Below are positions 1 through 7,343 of a stretch of 12,127 bases of DNA, piece by piece. Every line of letters begins with the position of its first letter. Positions within the stretch are counted from its first letter, which is position 1. The notes below the pieces were generated by a model. The model saw nothing but the letters and a program-made list of their open reading frames with translations. It was not told the origin of the DNA and made no database searches. Made by a program: the position numbers and the translations under genes. Origin of the DNA: Bimuria novae-zelandiae CBS 107.79 (Eukaryota; Ascomycota; Dothideomycetes; Pleosporales; Didymosphaeriaceae); contig ML976800.1 of the NCBI GenBank assembly GCA_010015655.1, positions 1 to 12,127 of the forward strand, in the 5' to 3' direction.

Positions 1-1
1 C

Positions 2-313
2 AACCTAGGCAACCTCTACAAAAACCAAGGCAAGCTGGCGGAGGCAGAGGCCATGTTCAGTCGGGCGCTGCAAGGCTATAAGGAGGCACTCGATCCCGAA
101 TTTCTACTGTCATATTTACCAGCGTTGAATACAAAGTTCAACTTTGGTGACCTCCTCTCACGCACAGGTCGTGAAGACATAGCAAGGACAATGTATACTC
201 AGGCATTGAATGGATACAAAGCTGTCCAAGGGCCTTCTTCAAAATTGTGCAAGCAGCTTGAAGATCGACTTCAAGCGTTACAAGTTACAACTTTAGCGCC
301 AGAGAACAGTTAA
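2..313 (+). CDS. C-terminal end of a TPR protein (NLR/kinesin-light-chain type), 5' truncated by window edge
   Basis: The frame is open from base 2 to a TAA at 311-313 and encodes 103 residues; the start lies outside the window. It opens with a recognisable TPR unit (NLGNLYKNQGKLAEAEAMF, then SRALQGYKEAL) and a second, more diverged unit (GDLLSRTGREDIARTMY, then TQALNGYKAVQGP), and ends in a short helical tail. This spacing of Leu, Gly, Ala and Tyr is typical of the kinesin-light-chain-like TPR arrays that end many ascomycete NB-ARC or NACHT receptors, where they are thought to act as the ligand-sensing part. The NB-ARC part would lie to the left of the window, so calling it an NLR is inference. 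It converges on the similar gene at the right edge. The first in-frame ATG (53) is inside a TPR helix and is not a plausible start. Confidence 0.75.
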   Translation, partial: NLGNLYKNQGKLAEAEAMFSRALQGYKEALDPEFLLSYLPALNTKFNFGDLLSRTGREDIARTMYTQALNGYKAVQGPSSKLCKQLEDRLQALQVTTLAPENS

Positions 314-1520
314 GAGATTAGAGCGAAAAAGCCGAGGTCTCTAAAGCGTAAACTAGGAATGTAATTAAAGGTAGAATAAGCCGTGAACGTAAATTTTTCA
401 ACTCCAGGTTAGACGGAATAGCGTCTATAAGGTTAATAGGCCTCAACTACAGAATTTAGAGCCAGCCGACGACTGCTGTTGTCACTCTTATGAGGACAGG
501 ATAGCCAAACCAATTCACTACAAGAAGCGACTAGCTTGCGAAAATTAGGAATAGCGTGCGGACAGATCGTTTATAGCGAACTACTACCGGTGCAGTAACA
601 AGGCTTGGCCTTCTCCAGGGGACACTGTACTGCTCTGAAACGACCGTGCTTCCAGAGAATAAACTACGGCTTATGTAACTAGTCTACACCATCTCAATTT
701 AGAAGCTATCTTATCGGAAGTACCGCTGAGCGTGGCGGCCATCCCTGAAAATGCTTGCCACAAGGTTTCTACATAGCCAATAATATTTAGTATAGTACAC
801 TGAGATTTGATAAATAATGTAAGAACTTACTTAAGTTCCTTCAGAGGAAAATAGACTTCTTATTAGCACTTTAAGTAACGCAAGTTGTGACGCTACCTAA
901 GAAGCAACCCTAAACATCTGACCAGAAGATAAGGACACGCACGTAATTTATAGTATACGAGGTGTTTTATATGCGCACCTATGGCTTAAGCACACGACGA
1001 ATACTAATAATTAGATTATACTATTATATGCGCAAACTTGTGGTTACTTGAACCTGAGTTACCTCGCTTATTTTCCTGCTGGGCGGGTTTTTCATAACTA
1101 CGGGATAGACGTTAAGTTAATCGAATTGGACGCCACGGGACAGTGATGTTAGGAACGGACTAAAGTAAGTTAGCACAAGAAGGATTACGCGCCTGCGTAT
1201 TAGTATCAATCGCTTTAGGAGGGCCCTTGGGATCGGCTCCGTGTAAAGTGTTCTAAACGCAGTTAGGGGTTCCCTGGAATATGGTGATATTCACACGCAC
1301 TGTGTTCTGCTATTGGATAGGGGGGGGGGGGGGGGGGTTCCCAATAGCAGAATTGGAGATACTCATCGTTGAAGGGGTACTAATGGGAACTGGTGCTTCT
1401 TCGGGAAATAGATGGTTTGATAAATGTCGTTGAGAAAGTATAAAGCTCCTTCATATCCTGCTCTTCATTACTTGGCTAATGGGACTAGGTAGACTTCTGC
1501 GCCTCGAATGTACTAACGAC
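314..1520. other. Gene-poor, TA-rich decayed DNA
   Basis: I see no gene that can be supported here. Stop codons are frequent in all frames and most are TAA or TAG. The densest TA-rich part is about 780-1060. Short open stretches exist, for example around 1012-1145 on the plus strand, but none has a start, splice sites or a recognisable motif. The 3' untranslated region of the TPR gene presumably occupies the first one or two hundred bases. The composition fits RIP-type decay of former repeats. The poly-G hairpin at 1305-1352 is annotated separately. Confidence 0.5.
1305..1352. repeat. Perfect 12-bp inverted repeat enclosing an 18-G homopolymer
   Basis: The left arm TTCTGCTATTGG (1305-1316) and right arm CCAATAGCAGAA (1341-1352) are exact reverse complements. 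The loop between them is ATA, then 18 consecutive G residues (1320-1337), then TTC. A G-run of this length can form a G-quadruplex and the arms can form a hairpin or cruciform. It could also be the collapsed remains of a very small inverted-repeat element. No function can be read from the sequence. Homopolymer length may be imprecise because such runs are error-prone in sequencing. Confidence 0.8.
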
Positions 1521-1763
1521 CTATGCCCAACCAGGAGGATCCATCCATACCCTAGAATATGTCTCGGTGTCTAATTTCAGCGGTGCAGGGCTTGGAGTTT
1601 GCGTGGCTGAAGCCACATCCTCATGCTGTAGGCCCCTACGCCTATCAAGACGAGCATGAAGTTGCGTGATAGTCTCGGCCAGGGGCTCCAAGCAATCACA
1701 TACTTTACAAACCCCCTTTCGTCTGATCTGCAAGGCTGACTCCGGCGGTTTATAGGCCTTTAT
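1521..1763 (-). other. Unassigned open frame, 80 codons, possible gene fragment
   Basis: On the minus strand the frame is open from 1763 down to a TAG at 1523-1521. The only possible internal starts are non-ATG until near the end, where ATG codes for the M of MDPPGWA. The product has a Cys pair arrangement (VCKVCDC) followed by an amphipathic stretch (LAETITQLHARLDRRR) and then a Ser/Thr/Pro-rich tail, a composition unlike random translation. I do not recognise the family. It may be an exon fragment of a decayed gene; no convincing donor or acceptor pair was found. It is included as a candidate only. Confidence 0.2.
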
Positions 1764-2402
1764 CTAATACAATCACTATCTTGTGCTGCTCCGGTGATAT
1801 TCACTAGCAGTTACGCCCCGACACCATGTACCAGGGCATACTCATGCGAATTGCCGGATGGTGAAGTCGCCAGGCATCTGGAATCGCAGACCGAGGGACG
1901 CAGTAAATCAATTCATAGTCTTAGCCCATCCCCTAGCAACGGAGATACCGTATTACAGACAATGTGAGAGTCAGTGCGCCCCCATAGCCACGGAGATATG
2001 GAATCCCATCTATCCGTGGTGCCTGTTAGCGCCCTCTGACAGTTCAAGGTTGAGGCTTAGATGCTCAGGATGCTCAGGATGCTCCCTTTGCATAATGATG
2101 ATGCCGTTTCTACCGTTTTCCCCTTGCAGTTTTGTCGCAACAGGATGAGCATTCTCGCCTCTCGGCAGGGTGTGCTTGTAGGCGCCGCATATGCATCACG
2201 AGGTTGTGTTGACCCTGGTACAGGGATACTCCCCGGTCGTTTCTGCCAACCACATCTGCATTCAGCTGTGCTGGAGCGCTCCTATTGATAGTCATGACCA
2301 CTGCATCGAGGCACCAGCAAGTTCTCGTTCATGCATTGCTTCCATCGTGGACAGGCCTTGAAACAGGCTAGATGACGAGGCAGACAAAGGACCGAAGCAG
2401 CT
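1764..2402. other. Intergenic region, no assignable gene
   Basis: The part from about 1860 to 2290 is GC-richer and open in several frames on both strands, up to 96 codons on the plus strand. No product resembles a protein family and the frames conflict, so none is annotated. A short tandem repeat GATGCTCAG (2060-2077, with a third imperfect copy to 2086) adds a Cys/Ser-rich run to the plus-strand frame, which argues against it being a conserved protein. The right end probably contains the promoter of the membrane-protein gene. Confidence 0.4.
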
Positions 2403-2412
2403 GGCATATAAG
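2403..2412 (+). promoter_or_regulatory. TATA-like element upstream of the membrane-protein gene
   Basis: GGCATATAAG-type sequence lies about 35-40 bases before the ATG at 2446. A TATA-like box so close to the start codon would give a very short leader, so it may only be part of the core promoter. This is a weak call based on sequence similarity to a TATA box. Confidence 0.25.
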
Positions 2413-2445
2413 AGAGATACCGTTCAAGTCGCAGCCGGTCAAATT

Positions 2446-3355
2446 ATGGCACAGGCTATCCTTATCGCTTATATTTTTTGCTTCTCAATTGGGCTGATTC
2501 TATGCGTTAGGCTTATATACCGGGATGTCAGGCCGCATAGAACGAATGAGATGAATGGGATGTCCAGGGCGGGGCGCTGGGAGAGGGCTTTGGCTGCTGC
2601 ATTCGGCCTCGTTCAAGCTGCCTTACTTGTGAATGATATAACGGCAGTTACGATGGCGATCGCCTCTACCACCCGGTTCAACTGGATAGACCTATCCATT
2701 TCTTGCACCCTCCAGTTGGTCGTCGGTACAAGTGTAAGGACCCTTATTAGAACTCGTTAACTAGCTAACTCGTAGCATGAATAGCTTGCCCGCCATCTTC
2801 GTGCCTTAGCCACGTCCCCTCCCGTTACGTATCTGCCATACATGGCGATTATCCTCTTTACCGCACGTGATGTTGTTTTCTATCTTGGCAACCCCTTGAC
2901 ACGAGATTCGTCCGGCCTTCTCATCTGGAAGAGGGGTACAAAGATATATTTTATATACGAATCGGTAGTCCTTTCTTCTCTCGCCATAGGACCGCTCGTT
3001 TCTGCAGCACTTTCATATCGGTCGCTTCCTCAACATAGGAACGTAGCGCAAAACGGTCAGGAGTACAAGGGTGTACTAATACTGTTTATCGCCACAAACA
3101 TAGTTGCGGCGCTGTGCGACCTGTGCGGAGCGACTATAATTGTATACTCTGTCCTATCGGCTAGCCTCGAAACCAACATCCGCGACGGAGTTTTCCTGGT
3201 ACGTATCTAACCCCTTTTGTTGTATACGCTTACGCGAACTAGGCATGTATATCAGCACAGTTACTATGTACCTTTAGCTTTTGCTTTTCCAGCATTACGC
3301 GCTGGACTGCCAGGGGAATTACGGCCATACTGCGTCTAATACGAAGAGACGGTGA
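2446..3355 (+). CDS. Multi-pass membrane protein, probable three-exon gene, family unknown
   Basis: Two strongly hydrophobic open frames (2446-2760 and 2842-3210) are in different local contexts but join well across a fungal intron. Exon 1 is 2446-2725. The intron is 2726-2809, with donor GTACAA, branch-like GCTAAC at 2764 and acceptor TTAG; donor GTGTAA at 2732 keeps the same phase and is an alternative. Exon 2 is 2810-3198, followed by a strong donor GTACGT at 3199. With the pyrimidine-rich acceptor TTTTCCAG ending at 3292, exon 3 is 3293-3355 and the protein is 243 residues. With acceptor CACAG ending at 3260, exon 3 would instead run to 3416. Expected membrane segments are near residues 4-24, 47-73, 80-94, about 104-118, a segment around YESVVLSSLAIGPLVSAAL, and one or two around GVLILFIATNIVAALCDLCG. 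The ATG has a good context (AAATTATGG). No pore, catalytic or transport motif is visible, so only membrane location is inferred. The exon 3 choice is uncertain. Confidence 0.55.
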
Positions 3356-3931
3356 CAATTCACAATGGGCAGTTGAGTTAGTTAGCCGAGCGACCTCAAG
3401 GACAAGGCATGCTTGAGAAATTTGTACTGCTACAAATAGCAAAAACTGATGGATACATTACTGGCCTTGTACGAGCCTATTGCTGCCCTTTGTCTTTATG
3501 GCCGTTTAGGACCCCTCGCTATCAAAATGAGATTTACAAATAGATCTATACTAGCACAGAATTGGTTACAGGCGATATAACTTAGAAGTAACGTTATCTG
3601 GTGGTTTAGGGTTTTGTAAGACGTTTGGTAGGAGTTATTCCGAAGTGAGTATAGCGCATGTCAAAGCGCTGGCAGGGGAACGTCGAGCAACGCGTGAAAG
3701 CCGTACTATTACTGTACTTGGAGATTGGTAGAATTAATAAACTAATTATAGGATAACTAAAAATAAACTACGGTAACAAATTTGGAATGTGGCTCCCTTA
3801 AAGGGGCTGTTTTGTCCCGTACTGCTGCCCAGATTCGGTCCTACCACCGGATTCCACTTTTGGTCCTGTCCAAAGCCACTGATAAATAACCATTGCCTCC
3901 ATACCAAGACTAGAAAATTAGAGTCATCAAT
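3356..3931. other. Intergenic region, partly TA-rich
   Basis: There is no supportable gene. From about 3530 to 3780 the DNA is TA-rich and looks decayed. The final 150 bases before 3932 are less TA-biased and open on both strands, but the frames (3789-3971 plus, 3746-3994 minus) overlap the start of the next gene and have no recognisable product. They most likely represent the promoter and leader of the gene at 3932. Confidence 0.4.
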
Positions 3932-4315
3932 ATGTCCCCTCCACTCGACGCCGCAAGGCTGTATGATATAAAGAACGCGCTCCAGTACTATCAAAAGGTC
4001 GACGTTAAGGATCTGAAACCTAGCGACTTTTTATGGCTCCTCGAGTTCGTTGGGGACCTTTTAAAGTATGTCGAATACCATAAGGATATTATTTCTATGG
4101 ACACTCTCAAGAAAGAAGTTGGCACATTCATGAAGAGAAAAGCTAGTGGTGAGATCGATGGCGGAGAAGTCAGGTCAAAGCGGGTAAAAGGTGGATTCGA
4201 CACTAATGAAGACTCGCGGAAGAGATCACGTAGTGAGAATTCCGAGGATGAGGGTGGCAGAAGAAGCGGGTCCAATAATGACTCTGGCAGATTAAAACGG
4301 CGGAGAAGGGCATGA
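3932..4315 (+). CDS. Small protein with helical N-terminus and charged nuclear-type tail, hypothetical
   Basis: An intact single-exon frame of 127 codons starts at an ATG in good fungal context (ATCAATATGTCC) and ends with TGA at 4313-4315. Residues 1-72 look folded and helical, with a Leu/aromatic pattern (SDFLWLLEFVGDLLKYVEYH) followed by MDTLKKEVGTFMKRKASGE. Residues 73-127 are low-complexity, rich in Arg, Lys, Ser, Glu and Gly, and contain likely nuclear localisation clusters (RKRSRSENSEDEGGRRSG and KRRRRA at the end). The order helical bundle, then LKKEVG-x(4)-K, then a basic tail faintly recalls the N-terminal domain of the transcription elongation factor TFIIS, but I cannot confirm it. 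A nuclear, nucleic-acid-linked role is inference from composition. The frame continues in phase after the stop into the decayed frame at 4319. Confidence 0.55.
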   Translation: MSPPLDAARLYDIKNALQYYQKVDVKDLKPSDFLWLLEFVGDLLKYVEYHKDIISMDTLKKEVGTFMKRKASGEIDGGEVRSKRVKGGFDTNEDSRKRSRSENSEDEGGRRSGSNNDSGRLKRRRRA

Positions 4316-4318
4316 AGG

Positions 4319-4765
4319 ATGGCAAGGCCTACCGCGCTGGTTCCGGTTCAGGCTTAAATTTCTGTTGCATTCCTCCATGACTTTGTTATTAATCGTGGTC
4401 TTATTGATTCTTATGAAGTAGTTCCTCATTTTTTCTTAACTCTAAATCCTAAGCTTAATACTTGCGTCAAATACTGCACGATTATTAACGTTAGACGTCT
4501 ATTAGCCAGCAATCGTTTCCCCGTGCTAGCTTGGGTTTAGGCGAAAGAAGCTGCGGCTAAAGGTATGACTAATCTACCTATTATTAGGACGGTCCAGTTC
4601 TGGGACCTTTTGAAAGAGGTATTTTAGCGCGAATACTATTTATAGCATAGTTCGTATTGTAATAAGTATATTAGAAAGGCTTCTAGGTAACGTTACTTGT
4701 ATAGTAGTTCAAAGACTATGTAGACCGGAGGAAGGCCACGAATGAAAGATTGGCTACAGTGGTAA
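4319..4765 (+). pseudogene. Decayed reading frame with six internal TAA/TAG stops
   Basis: Reading from the ATG at 4319 to the TAA at 4763 gives protein-like sequence interrupted by stops at 4355 (TAA), 4538, 4625, 4643 (TAG), 4688 (TAA) and 4721 (TAG). The first long block (4358-4537) has 60 codons without a stop, includes IDSYEVVPHFFLTLNPKLN, and ends LLASNRFPVLAWV. Later blocks include TNLPIIRTVQFWDLLKEVF and a basic Tyr-rich stretch ending SSSKTM, TGGRPRMKDWLQW. None of the internal stops is TGA. TAA and TAG can each arise from CAA, CAG or TGG by CpA to TpA change, as in RIP. The family is not recognised; a transposon-encoded protein is possible. It shares the frame of the gene that ends four bases earlier, so the two could once have been one gene. 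TA-rich composition alone also favours TAA/TAG, so this is moderate evidence. Confidence 0.35.
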
Positions 4766-5163
4766 AAATGAAGTGATCCGACATGCTTGTAGAATTGCAT
4801 TCTCGATGAATATGCGCTGGCTGATTTGCCTCTCGAGTACAGACCTTGATAGCAACGAAGCCATCGTTAATCCAGGTAAAGGCAGAATAGGTTGTACTTG
4901 CGAAGTCCGTTCATCGATTCTTTCTTTGAGAACAGGCAGGACGGGACCATGGCGATCTACGTTCAAATTCAAGAGGTTAGTAGCGCACGTCTTTGGATCT
5001 TTGCAAGTCAATGCGGCAGCAATGTAGATCTAGGAGTGACCAGTGTTGGTGCAATGAGGATAATAATAAGCTAAGCGAAAAACCTCTTTATCGTCAATGG
5101 CGTGCCTGGGTTGGCACGTAATCACAATCCTCCTCTCTATCGTCCATGGCAACTGTGTCGCGG
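4766..5163. other. No assignable gene; overlapping open frames
   Basis: About 4773-5074 is open on both strands. The plus frame ending at 5074 contains a stretch (AIYVQIQEVSSARLWIFASQ) that reads like a small beta-rich protein, but it has no ATG upstream before a stop at 4877 and no convincing splice acceptor. The alternative plus frame (to 5027) and the minus frame (5011 down to 4754) are equally long. I cannot decide which, if any, is coding. A 6-bp inverted repeat, CGTGCC with GGCACG, lies at 5101-5118. Confidence 0.3.
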
Positions 5164-5218
5164 AGCAAAAGGCTAACCTTCTGCTCCTCATGAGTAGAAT
5201 ATCATTTAAGGTTACACA
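5164..5218 (+). repeat. 55-bp direct repeat, copy 1
   Basis: This copy matches the second one at 5510-5564 in 54 of 55 positions; the only difference is C at 5177 against T at 5523. A short flanking match (AACTGTG at 5151 and at 5499) lies 13 and 11 bases before the two copies, so the ancestral duplication may have been slightly longer. The copies are 346 bp apart in register, with 291 bp between them. Confidence 0.9.
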
Positions 5219-5509
5219 CCCCCCCAGATCGCAGTGATAGGAACGGAGAGCTGTAAGCTTTTCAAGGTTTGGTATACATGTCGCCCGTAGTCCAGCATGC
5301 CCTATATATTCTGCTCCAGTCTCTCTCGCTCACTCTCATATCTGTGACCCTATAGCATCTGGCTCTTAGCTCTCTCGCTGTCTTGCGCAGTGCTCTTGGC
5401 TATTTCTGTGGTGTGCACCTGCTCGCTTGTGGTACCCCACCCAAGTGCTGATCCGCCACTTGAGTGCTTGCGCAGGGTCTTAGCGATTCCGGGCTCATAA
5501 CTGTGAGCA
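5219..5509. other. Spacer between the 55-bp direct repeats
   Basis: The 291-bp spacer begins with a run of C residues, contains a TATA-like CTATATAT near 5303 and a pyrimidine-rich, CTCTCG-like part (about 5320-5385). Near its right end is a hairpin, CAAGTG (5442-5447) with CACTTG (5457-5462). CTTGCGCAG occurs twice (5382 and 5467). The layout could be a small element or a solo terminal repeat between duplicated flanks, but no open frame, primer site or TG...CA ends can be identified. Confidence 0.35.
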
Positions 5510-5564
5510 AGCAAAAGGCTAATCTTCTGCTCCTCATGAGTAGAATATCATTTAAGGTTACACA
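5510..5564 (+). repeat. 55-bp direct repeat, copy 2
   Basis: Second copy of the repeat at 5164-5218, in the same orientation, with a single C-to-T difference. The high identity contrasts with the heavy divergence of the large inverted repeat in the same window, which suggests a recent duplication, or a unit too short to be a target of RIP. Confidence 0.9.
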
Positions 5565-6283
5565 TAAAAGGAGGACGCGTCGGATAACGACTCCTCATCA
5601 TCCTCGACCCAAAGACTCGCCGTCGCCGTCGACCAAAAGTGTGGAAATTCCATCGGTGATGCGATCTGGGATTCCATTGATGGTCGTAATGTTGAGGCGG
5701 GTAATAGACCGAGGTTCTTGTATCAGCGTTTTCGAAGGTATACGATTGTTGAATTCTTGTGACAAAGAGCGGAAGCTAATCCCCGGGGCCAAAATCTTGT
5801 AGGATGTTTGAGAGTAGTAAAGACGTTTGACTCCAGCTAGTTTCTGTAGAAAGAGTGAGGTTGCGTTATTGCAACCATGATCGAAATCTCAGTCTTATAT
5901 TCTGTCCTACAAGAGAGCATTCTATTTGTGTCCATTATGCATCGGTATCTATATGCTGTGCCGCTTTTATCGTATGAATAGGCCGAGTCGGGCCATTTTT
6001 AGTTACACCGCAAATTGCTTGACTATTGGTCGGGGCCTTCCGGCGCAGCCAGGCGTCTTCATAATAACACGGAGTTAGAGTCGGAAATGTTTCCATTTCT
6101 GTGATGCGTAAATAAGCTTTCGTCGGCTTATGTGCGGCGCCAAAAATGCTAAGCGCCATGGTCACTGCTGTGCCGCGCGGCACGGGTTATACGCTGTGCA
6201 CAATGATTCTCATCAGTAAAAAATGAGTAAGCCCAGTAAGTTAAGCCCCTTGCCGAAACGTCCCGTAAACTCGCTTTCCCTGG
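5565..6283. other. No assignable gene; GC-richer block open in several frames
   Basis: From 5568 to 5790 three or four frames on both strands are open. One plus frame (5568-5759, after a TAA at 5565) reads like an acidic Ser-rich start (EDASDNDSSSSS) and then a globular-looking stretch ending FLYQRFRRYTIVEFL. A minus frame (5792 down to 5598) and another minus frame that runs across the repeat are also open. A further minus frame runs from 6183 down to 5935. None has a recognisable family or splice signals. A fragment of a decayed gene is likely, but its strand is undecided. Confidence 0.3.
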
Positions 6284-6631
6284 CTAGCCTTCTTTGAGAT
6301 CCTCCTCGATGTCCCACTGCATATCCTCAAGTATGTCGACTGCTTGTTGCAATTCCTGTAGCGCCAATTATACCTCCTCAAGAAGATACGTACTCGAGCC
6401 CTCCTTTTGATGCTGACTGGCCAGCTTCTTTTAAAATCGGCCGTATTCCCAGGTTCTCAGCTCGATTAACTGTGAGAGGCTAGGTTTCGGCATGCGCTTT
6501 TGACGCCTGCATGGCGACCCTTGTTGCCTCAAGCGATGTTCCATTGTGGCGGGAAAGTTCTCGATCAACATCGTCAATTAGAAGGGGCTGTTGCCCGCGT
6601 TAATTCGGGAGGAAGTGCACCCTGTTCTATT
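6284..6631 (-). pseudogene. Decayed minus-strand frame with three TAA stops, coiled-coil-like end
   Basis: Read on the minus strand from 6631 to a TAG at 6286-6284, one frame gives protein-like sequence broken only by TAA codons at 6580-6578, 6433-6431 and 6370-6368. Each would be CAA before a C-to-T change in a CpA context. The readable blocks include LTMLIENFPATMEHRLRQQG, then a basic part with LSQLIELRTWEYGRF. The end is a Glu/Gln/Leu-rich, heptad-like stretch (LALQELQQAVDILEDMQWDI) typical of a coiled coil. An upstream block in another frame (about 6660-6580) also looks coding, so a frameshift is possible. The family is not recognised; the C-terminal end of a transposase or other mobile-element protein is one option. 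Confidence 0.35.
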
Positions 6632-6742
6632 TCAATGTCATGGTGATGATCAGGAACACAGAAGGAGCGACTGGACGTTTATAGCCTGTGCTATGAAGGG
6701 TTCCCATAACTCAGGCTCCCAGATAGCAAATGTGTATTAAAT
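6632..6742. other. Short decayed region between relic frame and repeat copy A
   Basis: The minus strand of about 6718-6580 reads with stops TAG and TAA and a block containing VPDHHHDIEIEQGALPPEL, which could be the frame-shifted upstream part of the relic at 6284-6631. There is nothing else to annotate. Confidence 0.2.
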
Positions 6743-7180
6743 TAACATCTCTCACTACGTAGCGAGAACCACACCGTAACGAGAAAACCGTAGGTACTTT
6801 GACTTTAAGCGACCATAACCCTGCGCACATATTGAGATTTACTAGAATTATATATAAATAGTGTGCTAACTATAGCTTCTTTTGAACATTTAAGACCCTT
6901 CTAACCTATAAATTACATTCCATATCGTCGCCTTCTCGCCTAATTCGCTTAGAGCCTTCTTTTGTAGCGAAACAAAATCCTTTCGCTGTAGCACCACCAT
7001 TTAGCTCTTACCACTTATAATATATATATAAGGGTCTTATCCGAGCCCTAGAGCCTTATTATAATAATAGGAAGTTATTATCAGCCTTGTGCCTGCTGTC
7101 GCGCACAAATTCATGCAAGGCCGCCACCCTAGTCGGTACTTCTGATCGAACCAACTACCGATTTCGGCTAGTGCAAAACG
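6743..7180 (-). repeat. Large inverted repeat, copy A (~438 bp)
   Basis: The reverse complement of this interval aligns over its whole length with 10556-10991. Shared blocks, read on the minus strand, include GTTTTGCACTAGCC at one end, CATGAATTT, GTGGTAAGAG, GAAGGCGACGAT, and GTGGTTCTCGCTACGTAG with GATGTTA at the other end. Similarity stops abruptly at both ends. Differences are mainly transitions; for instance, GACAGCAGGCACAAGG here is GATAGTAGGCATAAGG in copy B, three CpA to TpA changes in 16 bases. No open frame survives. The size and sharp ends fit a solo LTR or a non-autonomous element of several hundred bases, decayed by RIP. Confidence 0.8.
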
Positions 7181-7343
7181 ACCCCGCTGTTAATTTATGG
7201 GATTAAATATGAAGGAAGTGCATAGTAGCTACTTGATATACTTGTCCTAGCCACTAGATAGTAGTTTGCAGACGTCAGCTCGTCAGATGAAAACCGCATC
7301 AAGCCAATATTCTCCGAATTTTAATTCCAACTCTACCTGCTGA
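7181..7343. other. 3' flank of the STAND-N/ubiquitin-like gene
   Basis: TA-rich sequence between the repeat and the stop codon at 7344-7346. It must contain the 3' untranslated region and polyadenylation signals of the minus-strand gene. I see no strong AATAAA-type signal on that strand. Confidence 0.3.

Noticed and set aside
2061..2288. Short plus-strand frame and its minus-strand counterpart
   Set aside because: Cys/Ser-rich composition results from a 9-bp tandem repeat, and neither frame has a family resemblance.
3605..3614. Telomere-like TTTAGGGTTT
   Set aside because: A single hexamer without tandem copies is expected by chance and does not indicate an interstitial telomere.
4754..5074. 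Three overlapping open frames on both strands
   Set aside because: None has a credible start, splice sites or recognised product, and they exclude one another, so no gene was called.
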